Positions 27,801 to 38,575 of a stretch of DNA of 64,000 bases are shown in pieces (position 1 is the stretch's first letter; each line of letters opens with the position of its first letter). The stretch is from NCBI GenBank assembly GCA_963576735.1, contig OY755182.1:1426001-1490000 (forward strand), in the 5' to 3' direction. The DNA is from Bedellia somnulentella. Taxonomy: Eukaryota > Arthropoda > Insecta > Lepidoptera > Bedelliidae. A program made the translations under genes and the position numbers. The notes beneath the pieces were generated by a model. It did not search any database, had not been told where the DNA came from, and saw only the letters and a program-made list of their open reading frames with translations.

Positions 27801-30800
27801 AGAAAGCTTATAGTAATAATAATGAATTGAGGGAATATGTAAAAAAATACTCAAATATATTTAATAAAGTATGTAAAGAGGCTAAAGCCAGATATCTAAG
27901 CCGACGTATCCGAACATCCGATAATAAAGTTAAAATAGTGTGGAATATTATCAACACCCAAACAGGCCGAGGTAAACCATGTGATCAGGAGTTCTGTGTT
28001 CGATCTGATCAAGGTCTGACTACCTCTAATGAGAAAATCGCTTTTATTTTTGAAAAATATTTTACTGACATACCATCAAAAACAACTGAAAATTTAAACA
28101 CATCGGTTGTAAAAGCTCAACACTTGTTACAACAAAATGTTGATAGTTGCGAAACTTTGTTTTGTTTTAAAGATGTCAGCCCTAAAGATATCGAAAAATG
28201 TTTTAAATCATTTAAATTGAAAAGTTCTGAGGACATTGGGTTATGTCGGTGAAAGTTTGCCATAATTTTATTGTAACTTTGTCTCCATATTTAGCAGACA
28301 TATTTAATGAATGTATAAGAAATAAAATATTTCCAAATCTCATGAAACATAGTAAAATTGTACCTCTTCTTAAATCCGGAGGAGATAAAATTAGTCCTGA
28401 TGGTTATAGACCCATATCTATTCTGCCAGTTTTAAGTAAAATATTTGAAAAACTAATGTTCAATCAAATGCTTTTGCATTTCGCTTCTAACAAATTGTTT
28501 CATCCAAAACAATTTGGCTTTACAAAGGGCCGCTCTACCACCGATGCAGGCGTTGCCTTAATGAAACATATTTTTGATTCGTGGGAACGTAAAAAAGACG
28601 CTATTGGTTTGTTTTGCGATCTTACGAAGGCATTTGATTGTGCAGATCATGAAATCCTTTTTATTAAATTAGAACATTATGGCATACAAGGTGACGCACT
28701 TAAATTAATAAAGTCTTACTTTTCGGATCGGATACAGAAAGTGCAAATCAATAATACAATATCACCTGGAACTCAGGTAAAAATGGGTGTTCCGCAGGGT
28801 TCTATTTTGGGCCCATTTTTATTCTTGGTTTATATTAATGATTTGCCGTTCATGGTCGAGAAAATGTCCGAGATAGTGTTATTTGCTGATGATACTTCCT
28901 TAGTATTTGACGTTAAAAGAAATAATGAGAATATTTACGAGGTGAATAACACGGTTTCACAGATTCAAACATGGTTTGCTTCCAATAATCTTGTACTGAA
29001 TGGCAAAAAAACTAAATGCATCAAATTTGTATTACCCAATGTCAAGAGCGTTGATAAAGAAATATTTTAAATAATGAAAATATAGTTTATTCGGATGACA
29101 CAGTTTTCTTAGGGATAACTCTAGACTCCAAGCTCCAATGGGGACCCCACATTAGCTCACTAGCTGGCAGGGTAAGTAGTGCTGCATATGCCGTTAGGAA
29201 AATAAGACATTTGACAGATGTACAGACAGCTCGATTAGTTTATTACAGCTATTTTCATAGTGTAAGGAAAATAAGACATTTGACAGATGTACAGACAGCT
29301 CGATTAGTTTATTACAGCTATTTTCATAGTGTAATGTCTTACGGTATTTTACTCTGGGGCAGAGCGGCTGATGTTGGTTCCATATTTATTCTCCAAAAGA
29401 GAGCAATAAGAGCTATATACAATTTGAGATCCCGAGATTCCCTGAGGGAATTGTTTAAAACAATAAATATAATGACGCTGCCATGTCAATATATTTATGA
29501 AAATATTATGTATGTAAGAAAGAATCAGGCCTCTTTTGTGAAAAATTGTGACAGACATATTCGAGACCTGAGAGACAACAATAAAATTTCAGTACCAAAA
29601 TACAGATTGTCAAAAGTAAATACATCTTTCATGGGGTTATGCGTAAAAATGTATAATAAAATACCTGAGGACATTTTAAATTTATCAGAAACAAAATTCA
29701 AAGCAGTAGTTAAAAGAAATCTTAGTTCGAAAGCCTATTACAATGTAAATGATTACATTAATGATGAAGTGGCTTGGTGTCATCAGGGCTCTGTGCAGGA
29801 TGTTTCCGGGCTAACACCAAAATTACAATGGACGTAAAAAAAGATGTGTGTTGACGAGTTTCTTACGGGTTCTTCTCTCAACAAAACACCTTCCGAATCC
29901 GAAGTAAACTTAGTATTAAGTTGAATTTTGACGTTCAAAAAACAAAGATTTATCTTTTTACTTTGAAATAAATGATTATTTTATTTTTTATTTATTTATT
30001 TAATAACCCTAGAAGGGGTAGCCTGAGCTTGAAAATAATAATTCCTCAGCCACTTTTTAAAGTTGAGAAAGGCAAAGATTGTAAAAGAAATGTTTTCGGT
30101 CGGGGTCTCCAGCCGCATCCCCCAAAAAAATTCACATACATACATATACTCACGCCGTTAATTCCCATTGGGGTAGGCAGAGACTATCGATCGCTACTTC
30201 GTACGATCCTGGCAAACCTCTCTTCTTCAAAAAAATTCACAAAGCCCCATTTTCTTAGTCGCGGCAAGAGCGAACATCCACGGCAAGAAATGGGTTAGTG
30301 CTATTCTAAGCCGACATGGTATCTCTTGAATACAGTCATTGTAGGTGAACAGGTATAGTGTTGTATTCTAATTCTATCAGTGACTTATAAAAAGATTTGT
30401 AAATTGTAACTATTAATCAACATTATCTTTATAGCAACAGTAAAATACCCACCTCACATAAACAAACTTATTGAAATCCCCTTTGAAATCAACTTGTGGC
30501 TCCAAACCGCCCTCTCCAAACAGATATTCGCGCCAATCACACAAATTCTTAGCACACAGAACATCTGACTCAGATTTGTCACGTGATTCAGACTCGTTGC
30601 TTAGTTTAGTACGAATCTCTTTTTCTTCCTTTTCGTAAGACTTCAGTTTGTGCTGCCAGAGTAGCTTTAGCTTTTCTGCAAATAATGAAATTGTATGTTA
30701 AGTAATTTATTTATTTCGGTAATAACTCTGTGTTTACGGCTTTAAAGCTAAATCATTTTTTCTAGCGAGTTTCGAAAATTGCTTGTTAGGGTATAAGAAG

Positions 30801-32276
30801 AAAAAATGTAAAATAGATTTTAAAACCTAGAAGACCCTAAAAACATAGCAATTAGAATATTTAAATTACATTCAAATAAGTCGTAGATAGAATTTAGAAA
30901 AACAACAAGGTTATTTTTCTTATATATTATGAAGTCTTACCAATTTTCTTCGCAAACTCCCCAGAATCTGGATCAAAATTCTCCCCTCTGCCCTTCGCCG
31001 TATTAGCCCTGGCTCTTCTCAACCGAACCATCGCTTCCAACTTTGCGATACTGCGTTTAGCGTCGTGCTTCTTACGAGTCACCTCGCGCAGCATTACGTC
31101 AGATTGGAGCTTGGATTCTTCATCCTTTAGGGGAATATATAGAAAATATATGAGTAGGAATCGAAGATCACTTTGCTACAAGAGCTAAAGCAAATTTTAA
31201 AGTTACATAAATATAAATAAGGTGATAGGCCTTCCCGTATCACGGGAGTATATTGTCCATGCAAAAGTGGGTACTCTGAACACCATGTCACGACAATGTC
31301 ACGTGATGTTTAGAAGTATTTGTACCTCGGCTAACTCCTTCGGAGATATACGTACAAAATGTGTCTGTTTCTTTGTTGTCATAATGAGATGTGTAAATTT
31401 GAACACAATAAATAAAATGCTAGCTTTTGTCTCATTTCCAACCAAACTAAAATACAGAAAAGGAGTGCTATGAGATTTTTATCATACTTTCAATTACTCA
31501 CGGCCATAAATACCAGAAAATGGAGTAGTCAGAGCTTTGGAGCAAGAAAATCTTCAGCCATTTTCAGAGCTTTCATTTTTAACTATATTAATATTTTCTG
31601 AAAAGCACTTGAGTGAATTAGACATCACAACACTCAGGAACAATGGCGAACACGGAACTCTCAAGTGAAATGATAAAAAACATACCATATATTATCAAAA
31701 TCTTACCTTTTTAGCTTTTTCAATTTCATCCTTAATCTTCTGCAGATTCTCGTCAATTTTTCTAGACATTTCTTCCCTGAGCTTCTTGCGATCTTCCCTC
31801 TCTCTCTTATTCTCCAATCTTATTCTCTTCTGTCTCATTCTCTTCGCGGCTCGTTTAGCTAAAGCTTTCTTATATCCTTCTAAATATGAGTCGTTGATTT
31901 GCAATATGAATCCTTCTAGCAGCACTTTGTCTGACTTGATATTTTCCATGTGCTCCGTCCATTCATCATCAGATAGTAATTTTATATTATCTTTAAGCAT
32001 TTTTTCCCTTGCATGAATTTTGTTTAAGAGTGCTGCTATTTTACGTAAATTATCACGTACTTCGCTAATCTTGCTCAATTTAGGCTTTTCATTAATAAGC
32101 GATTGTATTTTAGTTTCAAAGGACTTTAAATAATCAGCGTCATTTAATTTAACGTGTGTTTGGGGTGGCGGTGGTCTGGTGAATCTCTGGGGCCCATAAT
32201 TATAAGGGTTTGTCATATAAGGTGGTGGTGGTATATTTTGGAATGTAAAATTGTTGAAATCTGGTCGAAATGACAT
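24812..32276 (-). CDS. PDCD7: PDCD7 (U11/U12 snRNP 59K protein)
   Basis: Four exons in transcript order: 32276-31707, 31124-30941, 30675-30453 and 24887-24812, with consistent phases (0, 1, 2) and donors gtaaga, gtaaga, gtgggt; 350 residues. The N-terminus is Pro-rich (NIPPPPYM, RFTRPPPPQT). The middle is a long basic coiled coil (KRAAKRMRQKRIRLENKRER). The C-terminal core has CDWREYLFGE and the conserved ending SEWDKYIDKNGSSIPMGWVV. This arrangement matches PDCD7, known as the 59K subunit of the U11/U12 di-snRNP of the minor spliceosome (nuclear). I start at MSFRPD (32276); an in-frame ATG four codons upstream is less likely. The last intron (24888-30452) houses an antisense Jockey-like LINE. 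Human PDCD7 is longer, mainly in the Pro-rich part. Confidence 0.9.
24973..25226 (-). mobile_element. RS element, - strand
   Basis: Full-length copy from CATACATACATATACTCACG to GCACTACACGGCA. It is flanked by TTATTAAACAT-like repeats on both sides. Inside PDCD7 intron 3. Confidence 0.8.
25380..29970 (+). mobile_element. Jockey/CR1-like LINE, nearly complete but frameshifted
   Basis: ORF1-like part: a Leu/Gln-rich coiled coil (about 25540-25950), then 25953-26444, containing NRTLVISDGMAVGFGEIL, which resembles the esterase-like ORF1 segment of CR1-group elements. ORF2 runs from 26780: APE endonuclease (VTEHWL, GDFNVDLL, SDHSGLFV) and an RT with YRPISILPVLSKIFEKL, FGFTKGRST, LTKAFDCADHEIL, GVPQGSILGPFLF and FADD at 28882-28893. 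Frames shift near 28243-28252 and again between 29070 and 29211. A 69-bp in-frame tandem duplication (23 codons) occupies about 29196-29333. The 3' UTR resembles 9672-10000. The element is antisense to its host gene PDCD7 and cannot make a full protein. Confidence 0.85.
30003..30327 (-). mobile_element. RS element interrupted by an RTE tail
   Basis: A diverged antisense RS (30003-30135 and 30241-30327) is split by an antisense RTE 3' end (30136-30228, CATATACTCACGCCGTTAAT). The insertion has a perfect 12-bp target duplication, AAAAAAATTCAC, at 30124-30135 and 30229-30240. It gives a clear order of events and the exact 3' end of an RTE insertion. Confidence 0.85.
31219..31365 (+). mobile_element. 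T-SINE 3' fragment
   Basis: GGTGATAGGCCTTCCCGTAT through GTACCTCGGCTAACTCCTTC. It lies in PDCD7 intron 1 on the opposite strand to the gene. A weak antisense RS remnant follows at 31495-31575. Confidence 0.6.
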
Positions 32277-32322
32277 TGTTAATAGCAAATTAAAATCTAG
32301 ATATACAGTAAATTTTTAAAAT
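32277..32322 (-). other. 46-bp TBCA-PDCD7 intercistronic gap
   Basis: The sequence between the TBCA stop and the PDCD7 start, read on the - strand, has no AATAAA. Its only acceptor-like site is TATATCTAG. This spacing is too short for a conventional terminator plus promoter, so the genes may be dicistronic or overlap in their UTRs. Confidence 0.6.
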
Positions 32323-35151
32323 TTAAGACGTAGCTAAAGAAGGATATTGAAGTTCTGCCTCCTTGAGAGCGTTTTCTGCCGCTATGTACTCCTCGCTGTC
32401 TTTCAATTCTCGTTCTGATTGTAGAACTCCTTTGAGGTCAGCAAATGCCTTTTCTAATCTGAAATTTTAATCAAAAACTTTCAAGTCAATAAAAAATTAT
32501 TTGTAGAAAATCATACTCAGTTTCAGAGATAGCATTACATTAGTTGAATGAACCAATTTCCAGATTGAGAATTTAGTTTATTACCAAGTCAACTACTTTC
32601 AATAAACAACCAATTTAAATATAAATATGTAGCTAGTTGTGGTTAATTAATCACTTTATCGAAGGGTAATTGCTGTGTAGTGCCGGCTTAAAATGTCACT
32701 ACGCCTTTCTGCCCAGGGGTGTCATAAGAGGCGACTAAGGGTATGGGGCTTATTACAGTCGTTTTAGGGAAATATGGTTGGAGACCCACAACATTACTTT
32801 TTTCTATAATCTTTTCCCCTATCAAATTCTATCAAAGGGATCTAAAATTTGTGAACACAGATTTTTCTGGAGACCATCTAGTGTCATAGATTGAAGTAGG
32901 CATCAATGTCAGAAGAATTATGGTTTTAAAAATTTTATTATTAAAAATAAAATGAGGAGCTCATTACGTATCAAAAACCAAATTGAGACATTTTAATCTT
33001 ATTTAATAAGTGCTGACACCTCAAGTTAGCTATAACATAAAAGAAACCATTTAATTTGAAAACAACTATGCTACCCTATTAGAAATATTAAGTATCACAA
33101 TTCACAAACACACAAGAGATTAAAGAGATGAGCCAAAATTATGTTGTTTTAAAATTTGTTATAAAATTGTCATCCTACATTTGTAACTTAAGGGTACAAG
33201 GAGCTTTAAACCAAAACCATCTATAGGAGTGACAAAGTGTGGATTTCCCTATCTATGGGAATAATGCCGGACAGCACGAACATTGGTCATAGCCATGTGT
33301 GGTAAAAAATATGTTAAATTTGCCGTGTAGTGCCGGCTTAGAATGTTGCTACCCCTTTCTACCCACGGGTGTTGTAAGAGGCGACTAAGGGTATTGGGGC
33401 TTTTTATTGCATTTTTGGGCGATGCGGTTGGAGACCCATCACCAAAAACCTTTGTTCTTACCATCTTTTCCCCACTCAACTTCCAAAAGTGGCTGAGGAA
33501 TTTATAATTCCTTAGTTCTGGTTACCCCTTCTAGGGAAATATAGCCGTGAGTATATGTATGTAGTTTAATAAATTTCAGAAAAGACCCATGGACCAACCT
33601 CAAACATTTTGGACTCTAGCACAAAACTTTGTCCAGATTATTGAGGAATGTGAGCCGTTGAGAAGTTTTTTTCTTTTAAATTTAACCTTAGCAAAATTTG
33701 AGATGGTACAAATGAAGATTTGGCTACATCCCAAATACCTAATTCCAACACTACTAGATCGGCCATGATTGTTGATTGTTATGGTGATTGTATGGTAAAA
33801 TAATGCAAGCATACACACAATCATCTATGGCAGTTTGTCAAGCGCCAAGTATCAAGAATCTTCCCCATCAAAAAGAAATGTCATAAAAACCCTTGTCCAA
33901 TGACAATCAAGGAACATCCATACATAAACTGACAGTTATAAATCTCTCAAAGGAGTAGCCAGAGCCAGAGCTTTGAAACAAGAAATTCATTAGCCAATTT
34001 TTATGTGGGGAAAAGATTTTTGGTGATGGTTCTCCAATGGCATTGCCCAAAAATCACATTAGAAGCCCCTATACCTTTCGTTGTCCCTTACGATCACCCA
34101 GAGCTAGAAATGAGGTAGTGCTATTTTAAGTCGACACTACATAGCTTCTAAGCCAACACTATACATCTAGGCAAGGAACTATGTTAGTTTACTCTTAACA
34201 TACATACATACATATACTCACGGCTATAAATCCCTAGAAGGGGTAGCCAGAGCCAAGGAATTAGAAATTACTCAGCCACTTTTGGAAGTTGAGTGGGGAA
34301 AAGATAGTAATAATAAATGTTTTTGGTGACGGGTCTCCAACCACATTGCCCGAAAATCACTTAAAAAGCCCCCTATACCCTTAGTTGCCTCTTACGATCA
34401 CCCACGGGTAGAAATGGGGTAGTGTTATTCTAAGCCGACACTACACGGCATACTCTTAAACAATTCTCGAGTAATATATCTTTATAGTACTAGTGGACTG
34501 CTTTTCACAAGTAGTGTAATTTTACACAAATAGCAAGGTGTTTTCAATCACTACACACTTTTACAAAATTTTGTGCAAAGAATAGCCTATGTTTTTTGGT
34601 TGGTTGTTTTTTTTTGAGTTGTTTTGGATTATATTCATAACAGACAAACAAACACACAAACATATCTAGTAAATTTTCAAGTCTAGGAAGAGTTTAGTGA
34701 CAAGTGAGGGGTATATGGACCGCCAATTGTGCAAAATACGTCACCACAGTATTTGAAGTGACTAATACTTTTTAAACGTGGGATTGCTTATTCAAAATCA
34801 CTTGGTTGTTTTATGTTGTCATGCCGCTATAACCTCAACACGCAACTGTTAAACAAATCTGCATTCCTTATTACATTATTACAGATATGGTGCTTTTTCT
34901 GGAATTATTAACAATATCAATAGATAACTCTATAGTTCTCACCTCCTTTCACAATCTGGGATCATCATCAGTGATTCCTGAAGCACTTCTTCCTGCTTTC
35001 TTATATTATGTTCGTCTTGGCCTTCATCCTTGATCTTTTGGATTCGTACTTTCTGTTGTTCAGCTTCTCTTTCATAAACCACTTTCTCTTTAGCGATTCG
35101 CTTTACAACGCCAGTTTTAATTTTTATTTGACGAATTCTAGGATCAGCCAT
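32323..35151 (-). CDS. TBCA: Tubulin-binding cofactor A (TBCA)
   Basis: Two exons, 35151-34943 and 32458-32323, joined through an AG/A codon (donor gtgaga, acceptor TTTCAG); 114 residues. The protein begins MADPRIRQIKIKTGVVKRI, has KEKVVYEREAEQQKVRIQKI and QEEVLQESLMMIPDCERR, and ends PSLATS. These are hallmarks and the usual length of tubulin chaperone A, a three-helix protein that binds beta-tubulin folding intermediates in the cytosol. The start is chosen by family similarity. The frame stays open upstream, with in-frame ATGs at 35205 and 35250. The stop lies only 46 bp before the PDCD7 ATG on the same strand, with no AATAAA between them. Confidence 0.95.
32670..32840 (+). mobile_element. 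RS element, 3'-truncated
   Basis: GCTGTGTAGTGCCGGCTTAA head to the ATCTTTTCCCCTATCAAATT block. In the TBCA intron. Confidence 0.7.
33320..33563 (+). mobile_element. RS element, full length
   Basis: GCCGTGTAGTGCCGGCTTAG to GCCGTGAGTATATGTATGTA. Lies in the TBCA intron, antisense to the gene. Confidence 0.8.
33939..34150 (-). mobile_element. RS element, diverged
   Basis: Antisense copy ending in AAGTCGACACTACATAGC. It is followed by a second small remnant of the head (CTAAGCCAACACTATAC). Confidence 0.6.
34199..34450 (-). mobile_element. RS element with 9-bp target duplication
   Basis: Flanked by TACTCTTAA at 34190-34198 and 34451-34459. Complete antisense copy in the TBCA intron. Confidence 0.85.
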
Positions 35152-35709
35152 CGTGAGAAATTCCAAGTTTTGATATTGATACAAGGATTGATTTAATTGA
35201 AGCATTTTGTTTTGTTTATTGTTTGATAGAATTATTGACTTGCAGTGCAATCAATCATCCAATCCATATTCTATTCCATTCTATCCAATCCATCTGTATT
35301 CGTTGATTCTATCTTCTAGGCTAGGTAATCCAGTCGAGTCCAGGTTCAGTGCTATCTATATGATGGTGTTGAGTACAAACTAAATAATTTTAATTTGGTA
35401 TCACACACACAAAAACATAAACGCCGACTGCTCTCACGAAAAAGTGTCACGTCCCGCGAGCGAAAGCTTCATAGAAGTGATAGAGAGGCAAAAGCGGGAT
35501 TGGCTTGGTGGCGGCGGCAGCACAAGCAGATACACATAATTGAAATATCTATTGTCAACTTTATTCTTTTATGTTTTCTTTTGACGGCGACACGAACACC
35601 GACTTTAATGATATATATTTTTCTTAGACAGTTTATCCATGAAAAAGACAGGCCCATTGCTGCTTTCTAAATATACAATGCAATACCGCAATACTAAGTA
35701 TATACATTC
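35152..35709. other. Region upstream of TBCA (presumed promoter), no other gene
   Basis: Contains the TBCA 5' UTR and probable promoter on the - strand. A reiterated ATTCTATTCCATTCTATCCA stretch lies near 35268-35292. I see no TATA box or coding sequence that I can support. Confidence 0.35.
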
Positions 35710-35799
35710 ATAAACATACATATACTCACGGCTATAAATCCCTAGAAGGGATAGTCAGAACTAAAGAATTGGAAATTCCTCGGCCACTTTTGGAAAGTG
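35710..35799 (-). mobile_element. RS element 3' fragment
   Basis: CATACATATACTCACGGCTA through CCACTTTTGGAAAGTG. The head is missing. Confidence 0.7.
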
Positions 35800-35967
35800 T
35801 AACTAGAATTTTTTGGCCTTTTATAAATATTTTCTCGAAAACCTTTCTGAGCATGACCAACGTGCACTTTACCATCTTTTAATTTTTTAGGTTTTTTTTA
35901 TAATGTTATGTAATACTTTTAAATAAAACATTCATCCCAACGGGAACCAACAGCATAAGTACATATA

Positions 35968-37679
35968 CCTTAAGTATCGGGAATTTGTCAATAAAACAAA
36001 AAATACAAATTATTCATCTAAATTTATTTTATCGCCTTCAAAGTAGGCCCCATCGCTTGCAATACAACATCTCCACCGCTTCACCCAGTAAATACATACA
36101 TACATACATATACTCACGCCGTTAATTCCCATTGGGGTAGGCAGAGACTATCGATCGCCACTTCGTACGATCCTGGCAAACCTCTCTTGCTTCGTCTACA
36201 TCCATCAATCTTTTCATACATGCTCTTTTATTCTTCATACTTCGGACGCCTGCCTTTTTGAGCACACTTTCAATTTGGGCCAAGTGTGTCTTTCGTGGCC
36301 GTCCTCTACTAACATTACCTTCCACATTAGCTCTATACATACCTTTTACCAATTTCCTATCATCCATCCTCTCGATGTGCCCAAACCATCTCAACATTCC
36401 TTTTTCTATCTTACTTACAATATCATCTTTTTCACCACACCTTTCACGAATCACATCGCCATAAATTTTCCCAGTCTTCCATAAATTTTTCATAGGCTAT
36501 TTGCGGTATGGCCTTTAGCTCATTCAGCGAATTTTCTTTTATGGCTTCTATCGACTCAAAACGTTTTCCTCGAAGTGGTAATTTTAACTTGGGAAATAAA
36601 AAAAAGTCACAAGGAGCCATATCAGGTGAATACGGTGCTTGATCGAGAACTTTTGTTGAATTTTTCGCTAAAAACTCAATCACTATAATGGCTGTGTGTG
36701 ATGGTGCATGCGTGCATGCTGCAGCATCCATGAGTTGCGTTGCCACAAATCTGGACGTTTTCGGCGGATACTCTCACGCAAACGCTTCATGACGCCTAAA
36801 TAATATTCTTAATTCACTGTTTCTCCCTCTGGAAGGAATTCGGAGTGAACCACACCACGGTAGTCAAAAAAAACTGTCAGCATCACCTTGATTTTGGAGC
36901 GACTTTGCCGCGGTTTTTTGGGTTTCGGCGCGTTTTCGAGACGCCATTCTGAAGACTGTTGGCTTGTTTGCATGTCGTACTCATAAACCCATGTCTCGTC
37001 GCCAGTTTTATTATACGTTTCATAAAGGTCGGATCCGTAGAAGCTCGGGAGACCATGTCTTCAGCGACATGCTTTCGCTGCGCTTTTTGAACAAAATTGA
37101 GCTCTTTTGGAACTAGTCGAGCGGCGACGCGTTTCATGCCTAAAATGTCAATGAGAATGTTGTGGACGGACTTAAAAGATATGTTCACCTCACAAGCCAA
37201 TTCCTCTCTCTCATGTCAAACTCTCTCAGACTCATACGTCGATTTTCGAGCACTAGCTTCTTGATTCTGTCGATGTTTTCTTTGGTCGTAACGGTTGAAG
37301 GTCTACCAGAACGAGGCAACTCTACTACTACTACTTCTCAGCCTTCTTTAAAAGCCTAATACCATTCATAAGCCCTTGTTTTCGATATACACGATTCGCC
37401 GTAGGTATTTCGCAACATTTTTAGTGAATCACCACATGAAATATCATTCGAATCACAAAATTTAAGGCACACTCTTTGTTCAACAATATTTTCCATTGTA
37501 AAAATAGCTGAGGACTCAAAACTATGACCAATAAAAAATGTAGAACTTTAAAACAAACTAAATGACAGATCCCGCTCAAATTTGCGCGCTAAATCAGTAC
37601 AGTGCTACCAACATGCAGTAAATAATTTGGACGACCTCTTTTACGCGGGTCTTTTTATTGACATATTCCCGATACTTTT
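35968..37679 (-). mobile_element. Decayed mariner transposon with nested RTE insertion
   Basis: The transposase runs on the - strand from an ATG near 37496. Identifiable pieces include ILGMKRVAARLVPKELNF, the DD34D-type YSPDMAPCDFFLFPKLK (about 36600-36640), and the end GAYFEGDKINLDE near 36020. Stops and frameshifts in the N-terminal part make it inactive. Terminal repeats AGTATCGGGAATTTGTCAAT (from 35973) and its inverted, one-base-different partner (37652-37676) define the ends. An RTE tail (36090-36458) splits the transposase near its C-terminus. Confidence 0.85.
36090..36458 (-). mobile_element. RTE LINE tail inserted in mariner
   Basis: On the - strand encodes MLRWFGHIERMDDRKLVKGM to the shared C-terminus TKWRSIVSAYPNGN, then the CATATACTCACGCCG tail on the + strand. 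Severely 5'-truncated. Confidence 0.85.
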
Positions 37680-38132
37680 TACACAAAGTAGTATACTCAC
37701 TCACGGCTATAAATCCCAAAAATTGAAAGAAAGAAAGAAAGAAGAGACATTTATTCTTATTTGAACTACTAACTACTATACAGTTTACTTAAATATTAAA
37801 ATTATAAGAGTGACACAAAAAGTGATACAAAATAAAAATAAAATAAATTATACAAATGTGAATAGGTCCTGCCTCAGCTTATTGTTGTGTGTTTAACACA
37901 TATTTTTAATTGGTAGCCAGAACTGTAAAATTAGAAATTATTCAGTCATGGTTGGAATAGTGGCTGGAAAATATTAAAAAAAAACATAAAAGAGTAAGTA
38001 TTTAAAGAGGTTATTGGTGATGGGTCTCCAATCGAATCGTCCTAATAAACAATAAACAGCGCTAATACCTTTTATGACCTGGTTAAGTGCTATTATACGC
38101 CGACACCCATATTATCTATTTATTAGTTGATA
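37680..38132 (-). mobile_element. RS remnants and a (GAAA)n-tailed repeat end
   Basis: Two antisense RS pieces (37692-37718 and about 37908-38112, strongly diverged) flank an AAAGAAAGAAAGAAAGAAGA tract with CATTTATTC, the junction type also seen at 8487 and 9592. Confidence 0.5.
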
Positions 38133-38138
38133 TGAGTA

Positions 38139-38372
38139 CATACATACATACATATACTCACGGCTATAAATCCCTTAACTGGGTAGCCAGAGCTTTGGAA
38201 TAAGTAACTCCTAAGCCACTTTTGGAAGTTGAGTGGGGAAAAGATGGTAATAATAAATAATTGTTGGTGACGGGTCTCCAACCACATCGCCCAAAAATTA
38301 CTTCAAGTCGCCTTTTACGATCACCCACGGGTAGAAATGGAGTAGTGTTATTCTAAGCCGACACTAAACGGC
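38139..38372 (-). mobile_element. RS element with 12-bp target duplication
   Basis: Flanked by TTGATATGAGTA at 38127-38138 and 38373-38384. Complete antisense copy 200 bp upstream of the GH31 start codon. Confidence 0.85.
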
Positions 38373-38449
38373 TTGATATGAGTATACATGTATATTCTAT
38401 AGGACACCATGTATATTCGCATGGTACCACACATGATGTAACCAAGCAT

Positions 38450-38575
38450 CTTAAACTTATCTGACATCTCTTGTTGAGATAAACCATAAGTGGTTATTAT
38501 CAAAATTCCAAAATAAAATGTAATATTGAATAATAGTGCAATATTTGTGGGTAGTCAGTTTTCGGAAGTCACAAA
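38450..38575 (+). promoter_or_regulatory. Putative GH31 promoter: GATA sites and initiator
   Basis: Within about 120 bases before the start codon lie CTTATCT, GAGATAAAC and TTATCA (GATA-factor core in both orientations) and an arthropod initiator-like TCAGT at 38555-38559. GATA factors drive many midgut genes in Lepidoptera, but a midgut role here is only an inference. Confidence 0.35.

Noticed and set aside
24812..35151. U12-type introns in PDCD7 or its neighbours, as a regulatory loop for a minor-spliceosome gene
   Set aside because: All visible donors in the four genes begin GTRNG-like U2 types (gtaaga, gtgaga, gtgggt and similar). None has the ATATCCTT or GTATCCTT donor.
35395..35670. 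91-residue + strand open frame upstream of TBCA
   Set aside because: Basic and low in information, with no splice or family support. It probably lies in TBCA promoter/intergenic sequence.
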